From positions 62,001 to 126,000 of the forward strand of contig NZ_JAAGPD010000022.1 of NCBI RefSeq assembly GCF_017104565.1: a DNA stretch of 64,000 nucleotides, given 5' to 3'. This document shows, in pieces, positions 47,036-56,633 of the stretch. The DNA is from Paraburkholderia sp. Tr-20389. GTDB lineage: Bacteria > Pseudomonadota > Gammaproteobacteria > Burkholderiales > Burkholderiaceae. Under the pieces are notes generated by a model that did not search any database, had not been told where the DNA came from, and saw nothing but the letters and a program-made list of their open reading frames with translations. A program made the position numbers and the translations under genes. Each line of letters starts with the position of its first letter. Position 1 is the stretch's first letter.

Positions 47036-48721
47036 ATGAAGAATTCCGCGGACCCGCGTTTTGCGCCTCGCCTGGCAGAATCAGTTGACCTGGAGGCGAC
47101 GCGCGTCGGCGCCGACGCTCACGGCAACCACGCCATCGACGAATTCCTCGCAGGCCGTCTCACGCGGCGCGAACTGCTGCGCTATGCCAGCGTGATCGGG
47201 ATGTCGCTCGCGGGCGGCAGTCTGCTCACGCCACGCAGCGCGCGCGCCCAGGGCGCTGCCGGCGCCAACGCGACGATCCGCGTCGCGCATCTGACGCCCG
47301 CGGGCGCCGTCGATCCGATGACCGTCACCGATGCCGCGAGTCTCTGCCTGCTCAATCAGACGGGCGAATTCCTGATCGACGACGACGGCGAAAAGCAGAC
47401 GCTCAAGCCCGCACTCGCGCTGTCGTGGAAGCCCAACGACAAGGGCGACGTGTGGACCTTCAAGCTGCGCGAGAACGTGAAATTCCACGATGGCCAGACC
47501 TTCACCGCGAAGGACGTCGCCGCGACGTTCGACCGGCTCGCCGATCCCGCCGCCGGCTCGGCTGCGCTGTCGACCTTGAAGGGCGTGCTGTCGAAGGGCA
47601 ACACGAAGGTCGTCGACGATCACACCGTCGCGTTCCATCTCGACGCGCCCAACGGCAATTTCCCGTACTACGTCTCGTCGGACAACTACAACGCGGTGAT
47701 CCTGCCCGCGAACTACACGGGCAACTACGAGAAGACCTTCATCGGTACGGGTCCGTTCAAGCTCGAAAAGTATCAGGCGAAAGTAGGCGCGTCGTTCGTG
47801 CGCAATCCCGACTACTGGGGCGACAAGGCCTTGCCGCAGCGCGTGCAGTTCACCTTCTATGCGGACCAGCAGGCGCAGATTCTCGCGCTGCAAGGCCATC
47901 AGGCCGACGTGATGGGCACCTTCACCGTGCAGGGCGGACAGGGCCTGATGAACAACCCCGAGTTCAAGGTGATCGGCGTGAAGTCGAGTGCCCATCGGCA
48001 GATACACATGCGCGTCGACAGCCCGCAGTTCAAGGACAAGCGCGTGCGCCAGGCGCTCGCGCTGTCGCTCGATCGCGAGGTGATCGTCAAAGGTCTCTTC
48101 AAGGGCCGCGCGCAGGTCGGCAACGACAGCCCGTTCGCGCCCGCGTTTCCGTCGTCGGATGCCGGCGTGCCGCAGCGCAGGATCGATGTCGCGAAGGCGA
48201 AGCAGTTGCTCGCGCAGGCGGGCGTGCCGAACGGCTTCGACGTGACGCTCACCACCGAAAAATACATGGAGATTCCCGACCTTGCCGTCGTCGTGCAGAA
48301 CTACGCGAAGGCCGTCGGCATCCGCATCAATCTGAAGGTCGAAAGCCAGTCGCAGTACTACGGCTCGGGCACGCCGGGCAAATCGGACTGGCTCGATTCG
48401 CCGCTCGGCATCACCGACTACGGCAGCCGCGGCGTGCCGAACGTGTTCCTGAGCGCGCCTTTGACGAGCGGCGGCACGTGGAACGCCGCGCACTTCAAGA
48501 ACCCGCAATACGACAAGCTGGTTGCCGACTACGTCGCGGCGCTCGATGTCGCCGGGCAAAAGAAAGTGTCCGCGCAGATCCAGACGCTGCTGCTCGACGA
48601 AACGCCCGTGATCTTCCCGTTCTTCTACGATCAGCTGATCGCCGCGCGCAAGCAGTTGAACGGCGTGCGCTTCACGGCGATCGCGCAGTTGTATTTCGAT
48701 CGCGCGACGCTCGCGGCCTGA
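47036..48721 (+). CDS. Peptide/nickel-type ABC transporter substrate-binding protein (SBP_bac_5)
   Basis: 561-aa periplasmic receptor. A 47-residue leader region precedes a Tat-type signal (TRRELLRYASVIGMSL, about 46-61, with SARA cleavage near 75). SBP_bac_5 motifs: FKLRENVKFHDGQTFTAKDV (about 141-160), FIGTGPFKLEKY, RNPDYWGDK, KRVRQALALSLDRE (about 338) and IFPFFYDQLIA near the end. First gene of a five-domain importer. Ligand could be a di/oligopeptide or a metal chelate. Confidence 0.92.
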   Translation: MKNSADPRFAPRLAESVDLEATRVGADAHGNHAIDEFLAGRLTRRELLRYASVIGMSLAGGSLLTPRSARAQGAAGANATIRVAHLTPAGAVDPMTVTDAASLCLLNQTGEFLIDDDGEKQTLKPALALSWKPNDKGDVWTFKLRENVKFHDGQTFTAKDVAATFDRLADPAAGSAALSTLKGVLSKGNTKVVDDHTVAFHLDAPNGNFPYYVSSDNYNAVILPANYTGNYEKTFIGTGPFKLEKYQAKVGASFVRNPDYWGDKALPQRVQFTFYADQQAQILALQGHQADVMGTFTVQGGQGLMNNPEFKVIGVKSSAHRQIHMRVDSPQFKDKRVRQALALSLDREVIVKGLFKGRAQVGNDSPFAPAFPSSDAGVPQRRIDVAKAKQLLAQAGVPNGFDVTLTTEKYMEIPDLAVVVQNYAKAVGIRINLKVESQSQYYGSGTPGKSDWLDSPLGITDYGSRGVPNVFLSAPLTSGGTWNAAHFKNPQYDKLVADYVAALDVAGQKKVSAQIQTLLLDETPVIFPFFYDQLIAARKQLNGVRFTAIAQLYFDRATLAA

Positions 48722-48752
48722 TTGCGCGCGACGCGGCGAGCAAGGGATAGCG

Positions 48753-49763
48753 ATGTCGACGACGGTTTCCTCATCCGTGGCTCGCGGCTCAGGCGGCAGC
48801 GCAGCGCGTATCGCGCGCTTCGTCGCGACGCGCGTCGGCCTGTCGCTGATCACGTTGTGGCTGCTGTCGGTGATCGTGTTCGCGGGCGGCCAGTTGCTGC
48901 CGGGCGACATCGGCCGCGCGATTCTCGGCCCCCTCGCCGATGCGCGAGCCGTCGCTGCGCTCAATCATCAGCTAGGCGCGGACCGGCCGCTCCTCACGCA
49001 GTACACGCAGTGGATCACCCATTTCGTGCAGGGCGACATGGGCGTGTCGTACGTGTTCCGAGAACCCGTTGCGCAGTTCGTCGGCAGCGCGCTCGCGAAC
49101 TCGGCGAAGCTCGGCCTGCTCGCGTTCGTGGTGGTCGTGCCGCTCGGCATCGCGGGCGGCGTGTGGGCCGCGATGCACGCGGGACGCTGGCTGGATCGCA
49201 CGATCAGCATCGCCGGATTGTCGGCGACCGTCGTGCCCGAGTTCGTGTCGTCGATCGTGCTGATTCTCGTGTTCGGCGTGTGGCTGCAATGGCTGCCCAT
49301 CGATGCATCGTATCCGCCCGGCGCAGGCATCTTCACGCAACTGAAGCATCTGGTTCTGCCCGTGCTTCCGCTCGTGCTCGTGTTCTTCGGCTATATCGCG
49401 CGGATGGCGCGCGCCGGCACCGTCGAAGCGCTCGACGCCGACTACACGCGCACTGCGATCCTCAAGGGACTGCCGCCGCATATCGTCATCTTCCGGCACG
49501 TGCTGCGCAATGCACTGCTGCCGACCATCACCGTCGCCGCGACGCAGCTCGGCTACATGATCGGCGGCCTCGTCGTCGTGGAGACGCTGTTCCACTATCA
49601 GGGGATCGGCTCGCTGATCTACAACGCCGCGAAGGCTAAGGACTTTCCGATGCTCGAAGCCGGCGTACTGACGATCGGCGTCGTCTACACGCTCGCCAAT
49701 CTCGTCGCCGATGGACTGTACGTGCTGCTCAATCCGCGTCTGCGCGTGAGGAGCGCCGAATGA
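48753..49763 (+). CDS. Peptide/nickel-type ABC transporter permease, DppB-like
   Basis: 336-aa inner-membrane permease. N-terminal conserved RVGLSLITLWLLSVIVF, LLPGDIGRAILGP, then the EAA loop LDADYTRTAILKGLPPHIVIFRHVLRNALLP (read as DYTRTAILKG and FRHVLRNALLP, about 225-255) and VVETLFHYQGIG. Overlaps the next permease gene by four bases (ATGA). Confidence 0.93.
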   Translation: MSTTVSSSVARGSGGSAARIARFVATRVGLSLITLWLLSVIVFAGGQLLPGDIGRAILGPLADARAVAALNHQLGADRPLLTQYTQWITHFVQGDMGVSYVFREPVAQFVGSALANSAKLGLLAFVVVVPLGIAGGVWAAMHAGRWLDRTISIAGLSATVVPEFVSSIVLILVFGVWLQWLPIDASYPPGAGIFTQLKHLVLPVLPLVLVFFGYIARMARAGTVEALDADYTRTAILKGLPPHIVIFRHVLRNALLPTITVAATQLGYMIGGLVVVETLFHYQGIGSLIYNAAKAKDFPMLEAGVLTIGVVYTLANLVADGLYVLLNPRLRVRSAE

Positions 49764-50659
49764 GCACGAGCACGCCTTCGACGCAGCAGACACCACAGAC
49801 GCCCGCCAAGCCGTCGCCGCCGCGAGCGCATGACAGCCGCCATGACGTGCTGCGCGCGTTGCTGCGCTCGCCGACCTTCGTCGTCGGCGCGCTGATCGTG
49901 CTGTGGTGGATCGTGTGCGCGATTGCCGGCGTGTGGATCGCGCCGCTCGACCCCTATGCATCCGATCCTTTGAACTCGCTCACGCCGCCCGCGCACGACC
50001 ACTGGTTCGGCACCGATCAGCTGGGCCGCGACGTACTCTCGCGCGTGATCGTCGGCGCTCGCGACATCCTGACGATCGCCCCGCTCGCGACCTTGCTCGG
50101 CACACTCGCGGGCACGGCGCTCGGTCTCGTGGTCGGCTACTTCGACGGCTGGGTCGACAACGTGGTCGGACGCGCGATCGATGCCGTGCTCGCGCTGCCC
50201 CTCGTGATCGTCGCGCTGCTTGCGCTCGCTGCGGTGGGCGCGTCGAACTTCACGGTGATTCTCGTGATCGGCATCACGTTCACACCGATTACGGCCCGCA
50301 CGGTGCGCGCCGCCGTGTTCGCGGAACGGCATCTCGACTACGTGGCTGCTGCGCAATTGCGCGGCGAGAACGCGCTCTACATCATGTTCGCCGAGATTCT
50401 GCCGAACGTACTGCCGCCCATCATCGTCGAAGCGACGGTGCGGCTCGGTTACGCGATCTTCGCTGTCGCGACGCTGTCGTTTCTCGGCTTCGGTATCCAG
50501 CCGCCGTCCGCCGACTGGGGCCTCGCGCTGTCCGAGTCGTACACGCTGATGGCAGGTGGCGCGTGGTGGACGGTCGTGTTCGATGCCGCCGCCATTGCTT
50601 CGCTGGTGGTTGGCGTGAACCTGATCGCGGATGCCGTGCAGGGAGCCGTCGACGCATGA
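49760..50659 (+). CDS. Peptide/nickel-type ABC transporter permease, DppC-like
   Basis: 299-aa inner-membrane permease, partner of the gene before it. HWFGTDQLGRDVLSRVIVGAR (as HWFGTDQLGRDVLSRV, about 75), the EAA loop RHLDYVAAAQLRGENALYIMF (as DYVAAAQLRGE, about 195) and FLGFGIQPPSADWG (about 240) are typical. ATGA overlap with both neighbours. Confidence 0.93.
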   Translation: MSTSTPSTQQTPQTPAKPSPPRAHDSRHDVLRALLRSPTFVVGALIVLWWIVCAIAGVWIAPLDPYASDPLNSLTPPAHDHWFGTDQLGRDVLSRVIVGARDILTIAPLATLLGTLAGTALGLVVGYFDGWVDNVVGRAIDAVLALPLVIVALLALAAVGASNFTVILVIGITFTPITARTVRAAVFAERHLDYVAAAQLRGENALYIMFAEILPNVLPPIIVEATVRLGYAIFAVATLSFLGFGIQPPSADWGLALSESYTLMAGGAWWTVVFDAAAIASLVVGVNLIADAVQGAVDA

Positions 50660-52761
50660 ACGGCCCTTCTCCACCTCCGCCGCCCGCCTCGTTTCCGGCC
50701 TTCGACGTGTCGAAGAGCGAGCAGTCGGACGCGCTCACCATCGTCGGACTCACGGTTGCGTATCGCACGCGCGGACGCGAACGCGAAGTGCTGCAGGACG
50801 TGTCGTTTCGCATCAGACGCGGCGAATCGTATGGACTCGTCGGCGAATCGGGCTGCGGCAAGTCGACGGTCGCGATGGCGACGCTTCGCTATCTGGCGCG
50901 CAACGGCCGCGTGAAGGCGGGCCGCATTTCGATCGCGGGCAAGGACGTGAATGCGCTCGATGCGGGCGCGTTGCGGGCGCTGCGGGCGAACAGCATATCG
51001 ATGGTGTATCAGGATCCGTCGCGCGCACTCAATCCATCGCTGACGGTTGCGCGCCAGGTCGCCGAAGCATTCGAGGCAGCGGGCGCCGCACACGAAGACG
51101 CGCTGCGGCAAACGGCGGAGATCCTGCGCAAGGTGCGCATCGCCGAACCCGAACGCGTGATGGACAGTTATCCGCATCAGCTGTCGGGCGGCATGCAGCA
51201 GCGCGTCGTGATCGCGATGGCGCTCGCGTCGAAACCCGCGCTGCTGATTCTCGACGAACCGACTACCGGGCTCGACGCGACCGTCGAAGCGGAAGTGCTC
51301 GATCTCGTCGCGCAACTGCGCGAGGAATTCCACACGGCCGTGCTGTTCATCAGCCACAACCTCGCGGTGATCGGCAGGATGTGCGAGCGCGTCGGCGTGC
51401 TGTATGCGGGCAAGCTCGTCGAAGAAGGCGCGACGCAGGATGTGTTCGCGCGTCCACGGCATCCGTACACGGTCGGCCTGCTGCGCTGCCTGCCGACGGT
51501 CGGCCGCAGCAAGGACACCGACCGGCTCGACACGATCGCAGGCAGTCTGCCTCAGCCTGGTACCGTCACGCAGGGCTGTGTGTATCTGGAACGCTGCCGG
51601 CTCGCCGACGACCGTTGCCGGCGTGAAGCGCCGCCGCCGTATCGCGTGAGTGCGCAGCATGGCGATCAGATGTCGCGCTGCCACTATCACGAACGCGCCA
51701 TCGAGTTGCCGCGCATGACGCCCGTCGAAGCGTCGGCGAACGGGCGCATGACGTACGACGCATCGCCCGTGCTGCGCGCGGAGTACGTGTCGAAGACTTT
51801 TCACGTCAATGGCTCTGCGCTGCGCGCCGTCGACGATGTCTCGCTCGAACTCGCGAAGGGGGAAACACTCGGCCTCGTCGGCGAATCGGGCAGCGGCAAG
51901 ACGACGCTCGCGAAGCTGCTGCTCGGCCTCGTGTCGCCCGACGCGGGCAGCGTGCTCGAACTCGACGGCGCGCCGCTGCCGCCGCGCGTCACGCATCGCA
52001 ACGACGATCAGGTGAAGTCGCTGCAGATCGTGTTCCAGAACCCTGATTCGGCGCTCAATCGCGCGCATTCCGTGCGGCGGCTGATCGGGCGCGCGCTGTC
52101 GCGTCTGTCCTCGCTGCGCGGCGACGCACGCGAGGCTCGGCTGGCGTCGCTGGCGCAAGCCGTGCGGCTGCCCGACCGCTATCTGACCTCGCGCACGCGG
52201 CAACTGTCGGGGGGCCTGAAGCAGCGCGTCGCGATTGCGCGCGCATTCGCGGGCGATCCGCGTATCGTCGTGTGCGACGAACCGACCTCGGCGCTCGACG
52301 TGTCGGTGCAGGCCGCGATCCTCAATCTGCTTGCCGATCTGCAACGCGATCGGGGCGTGAGCTATGTGTTCATCTCGCACGATCTGAATGTCGTGCGCTA
52401 TCTGTCCGATCGCATCGCGGTGCTGTACGTGGGCCGCCTGCTGGAGATCGGGCCCGCGGCGGCCGTGTTCGACGGACCGCATCATCCGTATACGGAAGCA
52501 CTGCTGTCGTCGGTGCCGACGCTCGATTTGCACGACGGCGAAACGCCCGGCAACGCGCGGACGCAGCGCATCCACCTCTCCGGCGAACTGCCCAGTCCCG
52601 CCGCGCCTCCCTCGGGCTGCGTGTTTCAGACGCGCTGTCCGCGCAAGCTCGGCGCGATCTGCGAGCAACAGGATCCGCCCTACACCGATGCCGGCGACGG
52701 CCATCGCATCCGCTGCCATATCCCCGTCGACGAATTGCGCGAGCTTCAACGTCGCAACTGA
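50656..52761 (+). CDS. Peptide/nickel-type ABC transporter, fused double ATP-binding protein (DppD-DppF fusion)
   Basis: 701 aa with two complete ABC ATPases in one chain, as in YejF or GsiA. First: Walker A GESGCGKST (about 62), LSGGMQQRV (about 176), LLILDEPTTGLD (about 196), then a C-terminal oligopeptide extension with Cys motif (CVYLERCRLADDRC). Second from about 375: GESGSGKTT (about 414), LSGGLKQRV (about 516), VVCDEPTSALDVSVQ, and a second extension CVFQTRCPRKLGAIC. The Cys-bearing extensions are usual for OppD/F and hold iron-sulphur clusters in some members. Last gene of the operon. Confidence 0.94.
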   Translation: MNGPSPPPPPASFPAFDVSKSEQSDALTIVGLTVAYRTRGREREVLQDVSFRIRRGESYGLVGESGCGKSTVAMATLRYLARNGRVKAGRISIAGKDVNALDAGALRALRANSISMVYQDPSRALNPSLTVARQVAEAFEAAGAAHEDALRQTAEILRKVRIAEPERVMDSYPHQLSGGMQQRVVIAMALASKPALLILDEPTTGLDATVEAEVLDLVAQLREEFHTAVLFISHNLAVIGRMCERVGVLYAGKLVEEGATQDVFARPRHPYTVGLLRCLPTVGRSKDTDRLDTIAGSLPQPGTVTQGCVYLERCRLADDRCRREAPPPYRVSAQHGDQMSRCHYHERAIELPRMTPVEASANGRMTYDASPVLRAEYVSKTFHVNGSALRAVDDVSLELAKGETLGLVGESGSGKTTLAKLLLGLVSPDAGSVLELDGAPLPPRVTHRNDDQVKSLQIVFQNPDSALNRAHSVRRLIGRALSRLSSLRGDAREARLASLAQAVRLPDRYLTSRTRQLSGGLKQRVAIARAFAGDPRIVVCDEPTSALDVSVQAAILNLLADLQRDRGVSYVFISHDLNVVRYLSDRIAVLYVGRLLEIGPAAAVFDGPHHPYTEALLSSVPTLDLHDGETPGNARTQRIHLSGELPSPAAPPSGCVFQTRCPRKLGAICEQQDPPYTDAGDGHRIRCHIPVDELRELQRRN

Positions 52762-53277
52762 TTCCCGCTTGCCGGACCGCTCGTCCATCGCGCGTTGAAA
52801 CGAAAAACGCCGCGTTTCGACGCGTGCGTTTCAGGTCCGAAACGTTTTCATCGCGTTTCGCCGTGCGCGCAATCGGGCTGTCATGCGCATGCCATGTGCG
52901 ACGGGCGTCTGCGGCCAATGGCATGTTTATCGCTAAATGACGCTCACGCATGGGGTTGCGTCGGGATCGACAAACCCTCGGACAACGCGAATTCGCGCCG
53001 GTACACGAACGACGCAACGGCGCACAGAAAGGACAGTCGATCCGGCGTTCGACGGATGAACGTCACGCAGAAACGAGAAGCCGCAGGCAGCGGAATGGGA
53101 GGCAGGAGCGCGCGACGTGCCACGGATAACGGCACGCGCCGCTGCTCCGGAGAACAGAAAAAGCGCGCCCGCTGCCGATCGGCCCGACACGCGCATTTAC
53201 GAACGAACAGAACACGCCAATAAGCGGTGAACAAGGAATGACGGGCGCGGGGGCGTCGTTTCCTCGGGAGAGGTGCG
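52762..53277. other. 516-bp intergenic stretch, no gene seen
   Basis: Several frames are open by composition but none has a ribosome binding site, family similarity or suitable codon bias. It must contain the promoter of the glycine-rich gene. No clear terminator follows the transporter operon. Confidence 0.45.
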
Positions 53278-54081
53278 ATGAAGACCAGCACAATTGATAC
53301 GTACTACTACAAGACAAGACGGGGTGCGGCGATCCTCGTGGTCGGCGCGGGGGCTTTGATGGCGGCCCAGTTCGTTCAGGCCGCATCCACGGACGACGTG
53401 ATCCCCAAGTGGATCGTCGTAGCCGATGCGCCACTGCCTGCCAGCGGTGCATCGGCTGCGACGCAGCCTGCGTCGGGCGATGCGGCATCGACGGGTGCGG
53501 AGTCCGGTGCGACGACGGCCGCCGATGATGCTTCATCCGTCTTTCTGCCTGGTACATGTATCGGCAATTCAGCGCACTGCTCGCCCGGCGGCGGACGCGG
53601 TAGTGGTGGCGCGGGAGCGGCTGGGGCGACTGGGGCGGGATCGTCGGGCGCGGCTTCGGGCGGTGGGGGTTTTGGAGCCGCTGCAGGTCCGGGCGGTAAT
53701 TCGGGTGGTGGCAGTGGTGGCAGTGGTGGCAAGGGTGGCAAGGGTGGCAGTGGCGGAAGCGGTAACGGTGGCGGTGGTAACGGTGGCGGTGGTAACGGTG
53801 GCGGTGGCAACGGCGGCGGTGGCAACGGCGGCGGTGGCAACGGCGGCGGTGGCAACGGCGGCGGCGGCAATGGCGGCGGTGGCAGCAACAGCGGCGGTGG
53901 CAACAGCGGTGGCTGCGGTTGTGGCGGCAGCGGTCACGGCGGCCCGGGCGGACCTGGCGGCGGGTTCGGTGGTGGCTTTGGTGGTGGGTTTGGTGGCTTT
54001 GGCGGTGGCTTCGGCAAAGGCGGCGGCTACGGAGGAGGTTCCGGCTCGGGTGGCGGTCACGGTGGCGGCAACGGACATTGA
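53278..54081 (+). CDS. Exported glycine-rich repeat protein, unknown function
   Basis: 267 aa. An unusual N-terminus (TYYYKTRRG) precedes a hydrophobic signal core (AAILVVGAGALMAAQFVQA, cleavage near residue 36). An Ala/Ser/Thr/Pro linker follows, with a CIGNSAHC pair (about 95-102). From about 105 to the end the protein is Gly-rich: eight GNGGG units in a row (162-201), a GCGCGG patch, then FGGGFGG and GHGG units. Probably a structural or surface protein. Ribosome binding site GGGAGAGG. The next gene also encodes an exported protein. Confidence 0.78.
   Translation: MKTSTIDTYYYKTRRGAAILVVGAGALMAAQFVQAASTDDVIPKWIVVADAPLPASGASAATQPASGDAASTGAESGATTAADDASSVFLPGTCIGNSAHCSPGGGRGSGGAGAAGATGAGSSGAASGGGGFGAAAGPGGNSGGGSGGSGGKGGKGGSGGSGNGGGGNGGGGNGGGGNGGGGNGGGGNGGGGNGGGGNGGGGSNSGGGNSGGCGCGGSGHGGPGGPGGGFGGGFGGGFGGFGGGFGKGGGYGGGSGSGGGHGGGNGH
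53761..53880 (+). repeat. 15-bp tandem repeat, eight copies, inside the glycine-rich gene
   Basis: Unit GGTAACGGTGGCGGT, eight times in frame, drifting to GGCAACGGCGGCGGT in later copies. Encodes GNGGG. Copy number may change by slippage without breaking the frame. Confidence 0.93.
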
Positions 54082-54337
54082 GATCCGGGCGAACGCGCCG
54101 GGCAGCGATGACATTGATTACGCTACGCGGACAAACTGGTCAACGTTGGCGGTGACGCTCCGCTCCCCCGGCCGGACGTCACCGCCGGGGCCAGGAATGC
54201 ATCGACCACGTGATGGATACACGCGTCCACGGCGAAAGCACTCAGGCGCAACACGGCACACAGACACACAGACGCACCGGAACCAAACCGCCCCGCCCGC
54301 CTCCTATCTATTCCACCTTCGATATGAGGCCTCCTAC

Positions 54338-54793
54338 ATGCAACGACACTTCTCTCGCCCCGTTGCACGCATCGCGTCGAGCTTGCTGATCGCTTCGCTG
54401 CTCGGCGGCGCGTCGCTGGCTCATGCGCAGAATGCAACGCAAAACACGGCACAAACCCAGGCCGCCCCTCCCGTCGATCCCACCTTCTCCGCGTGGTCGC
54501 TCGCGCAATCCTGCCGGCAGAAGTCCGACAACGTCGCGCATGGTCAATGCGTCGGCACGATGCGCGGCATCATCCACGGCTATCAGTACGGCGTGCTGTT
54601 CCTGAGTCAGCGAACGTCGCTGCCCGCCAAGGAAACGCAGCGCGTGTCATTGTGTCTGCGCGACGTGCCCGTCTCGACGCTCGTCGACGAATTCGTTCAG
54701 GACGCGAGCCAGGTCAGCGCCGACTCGCTCAAACGCACGCCCGCCGAAGTCGCCGTGCTCGGCTCGGTGCATATGCATCACGCGTGCGACTGA
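54338..54793 (+). CDS. Exported Rap1a/Tai-like protein
   Basis: 151 aa. Signal peptide (about 1-30, cleavage after SLAHA), Gln/Thr-rich linker, then a small helical domain with four Cys: SLAQSCRQ, GQCVGTMRGIIHGYQYG, VSLCLRD and HHACD. The C-x(n)-C-x-GxxxG layout resembles the Rap1a/Tai immunity family of periplasmic proteins that neutralise type VI peptidoglycan amidases. No effector or T6SS gene lies nearby, so the immunity role is not supported by context. GAGG ribosome binding site before ATG 54338. Confidence 0.65.
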   Translation: MQRHFSRPVARIASSLLIASLLGGASLAHAQNATQNTAQTQAAPPVDPTFSAWSLAQSCRQKSDNVAHGQCVGTMRGIIHGYQYGVLFLSQRTSLPAKETQRVSLCLRDVPVSTLVDEFVQDASQVSADSLKRTPAEVAVLGSVHMHHACD

Positions 54794-54834
54794 GCCGCTG
54801 ATTCACAACCCGCGAGCACCTGGCGCTGCGCCGC

Positions 54835-55680
54835 TCAAAGCATTTCGAGCGGCCGCTTGCTGCGCGGCGGACGAAAGTGCGCATCGATCGCGGCGACGTC
54901 ATCGGCGGAAAGTTGCAGGTCGAGTGCGCGACGGTTGTCGCGCACGTGCTCGATGCGTCCTGACTTGGGAATCGCGAACACATCGGGCTGCCGCAGCACC
55001 CACGCAAGCGCGACCTGAATCACGGACACGCCCAGCCTGCCGGCGATATCGTCGAGCGGCGAGTGCTTCGGCAGGCGTGCGTGATCGACGGGGCTGTACG
55101 CCATTGCGGGCATCTTGCGGCCCGCGAGCCACGGCAGCAGATCGAACTCCGGCCCGCGCCGCGCGACGTTATAGAGAATCTGGTTCGTCGCGCAGGCATC
55201 GCCGTCCGTCACGTCGACGAGTTCTTCCATATCGTCGACGTCGAAGTTGCTCACGCCCCAGTGCCGGATCTTACCGTCGCGGCGCAGCGCCTCGAAACCC
55301 GCGACCGTCTCTTCGAGCGGCACCGAACCGCGCCAGTGCAGCAGATACAGATCGATGCGATCGGTCTTCAGGCGCCTCAACGACTGCTCGCATGCATGCT
55401 GCACGCCGCGCCGGCTCGCGTTGTGCGGATAGACCTTGCTGACGAGAAACACGTCGTCGCGCAGGCCGTGCAACGCTTCGCCAAGCAGCGATTCCGTCGC
55501 GCCTTCGCCGTACATTTCGGCTGTATCGATCAGCGTCATGCCGAGTTCGATGCCGCCGCGCAGCGCGTCGATCTCAGCCTTGCGGCGCGACGAATGCTCG
55601 CCCATCTCCCACGTGCCCTGCCCGAGTTTCGGAATGCGTTCGCCGTCGGGCAGCGTCACGCTGGCGATGTCGTTCGTCAT
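54835..55680 (-). CDS. Aldo/keto reductase
   Basis: 281-aa NADPH-dependent TIM-barrel reductase. Catalytic tetrad visible: Asp and Tyr in LIDTAEMYGEG (about 51-61), Lys in LVSKVYPHN (about 80), His in LYLLHWRG (about 113). Coenzyme site IPKSGRIEHVRDN (about 240). Start ATG 55680 with GAGGA upstream. Substrate unknown; the branch includes methylglyoxal and 2,5-diketogluconate reductases. Confidence 0.9.
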   Translation of the reverse strand: MTNDIASVTLPDGERIPKLGQGTWEMGEHSSRRKAEIDALRGGIELGMTLIDTAEMYGEGATESLLGEALHGLRDDVFLVSKVYPHNASRRGVQHACEQSLRRLKTDRIDLYLLHWRGSVPLEETVAGFEALRRDGKIRHWGVSNFDVDDMEELVDVTDGDACATNQILYNVARRGPEFDLLPWLAGRKMPAMAYSPVDHARLPKHSPLDDIAGRLGVSVIQVALAWVLRQPDVFAIPKSGRIEHVRDNRRALDLQLSADDVAAIDAHFRPPRSKRPLEML

Positions 55681-55859
55681 GGTTGCGGTCCTCGCTAGTG
55701 ATGGCGTGAAGATGCGCTGCATGGCAACGATCGATGCAGCGGCTCATGCCGCGAGTGTAGCGCCGGACGGCGACATGCATCCGCGTCCCGGCAAAACCCC
55801 GCTATAACGCCGCGCGCCAATGTCATAGAATTGCCGCTTGCCCTACTTGCGTCCGTCAC

Positions 55860-56606
55860 ATGAACCCAGTCTCGGAAGACCGTTGGCGCGATCTGCGTCC
55901 GGACCCGGAAAACGATACGCCGCTGTATCTTCAGCTCGCCCGCAAGCTCGGCACGGCCATCCACGAGAACCGCTGGAATGCAGGCGAAGCGCTGCCGTCG
56001 GAGCGCGTCTTGTCCGATGCGCTCGGCGTGTCGCGCATCACCGCGCGCAAGGCGATCGCGCTGCTCGTCGAACAGGGGCTGATTCGCCGTTCGCAAGGCG
56101 CGGGCAGTTTCATCACGCCGCGCTACGAAGATCCGCTGTCGCGTCTGTCGAGCTTCAGCGAAATGCTGCGCCGGCGCGGCTTCACGCCGAGTTCGCAATG
56201 GCTGTCGCGTGAAATCGTGCCCGCCAATCGCGATGAAGTGATCCAGCTTGGGCTGTCGCCCGCGGCCGCCGTCACGCGTTTGCGCCGCTTGCGTCTCGCG
56301 GACGGCATCGTGATGGCCGTCGAGAATTCGACCTTCCCCGCTTCCGTGATTCCCGATCCGCAGGCGATCGGCGATTCGCTGTACACGTATCTCGAACAGC
56401 GCGGGCTGACCATCGTACGTGCGTTGCAGCACTTTCGCGCCGTCAACGCGAGCGACGAGATCGCGCAGCAGATGAGCATCGCGCCGAACGACGCGCTGCT
56501 GCTGATCACGCGCGTCGGCTACACGGCCGACCAGCGTGCGATCGAACTCACGGATACGTACTGCCGCAACGACTACTACGATTTCGTCGCGGAACTGCGC
56601 AAGTAA
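55860..56606 (+). CDS. GntR-family transcriptional regulator with UTRA domain (HutC subfamily)
   Basis: 248 aa. N-terminal winged helix (PLYLQLARKLGTAIHENRW, ALPSERVLSDALGVSRITARKAIALL read as LPSERVLSDALGVSR, about 45-59; GLIRRSQGAGSFI). The C-terminal UTRA ligand domain has SFSEMLRRRGFTPSS and RLADGIVMAVENSTFP. NagR-like. Expected to bind a small sugar phosphate or amino acid derivative. Divergent from the aldo/keto reductase and convergent with the CoA-transferase; its target is unknown. Confidence 0.9.
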   Translation: MNPVSEDRWRDLRPDPENDTPLYLQLARKLGTAIHENRWNAGEALPSERVLSDALGVSRITARKAIALLVEQGLIRRSQGAGSFITPRYEDPLSRLSSFSEMLRRRGFTPSSQWLSREIVPANRDEVIQLGLSPAAAVTRLRRLRLADGIVMAVENSTFPASVIPDPQAIGDSLYTYLEQRGLTIVRALQHFRAVNASDEIAQQMSIAPNDALLLITRVGYTADQRAIELTDTYCRNDYYDFVAELRK

Positions 56607-56633
56607 GCACGCCGACTTGCCGCGCCGGCGCCT

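Noticed and set aside
53376-53903. Proline-rich protein on the minus strand
   Set aside because: It is the reverse complement of the glycine-rich gene's repeat; no start signal or signal peptide.
54338-54793. Type VI secretion immunity locus
   Set aside because: Only the Rap1a-like pattern supports it; there is no effector amidase, VgrG, Hcp or PAAR gene in the window.
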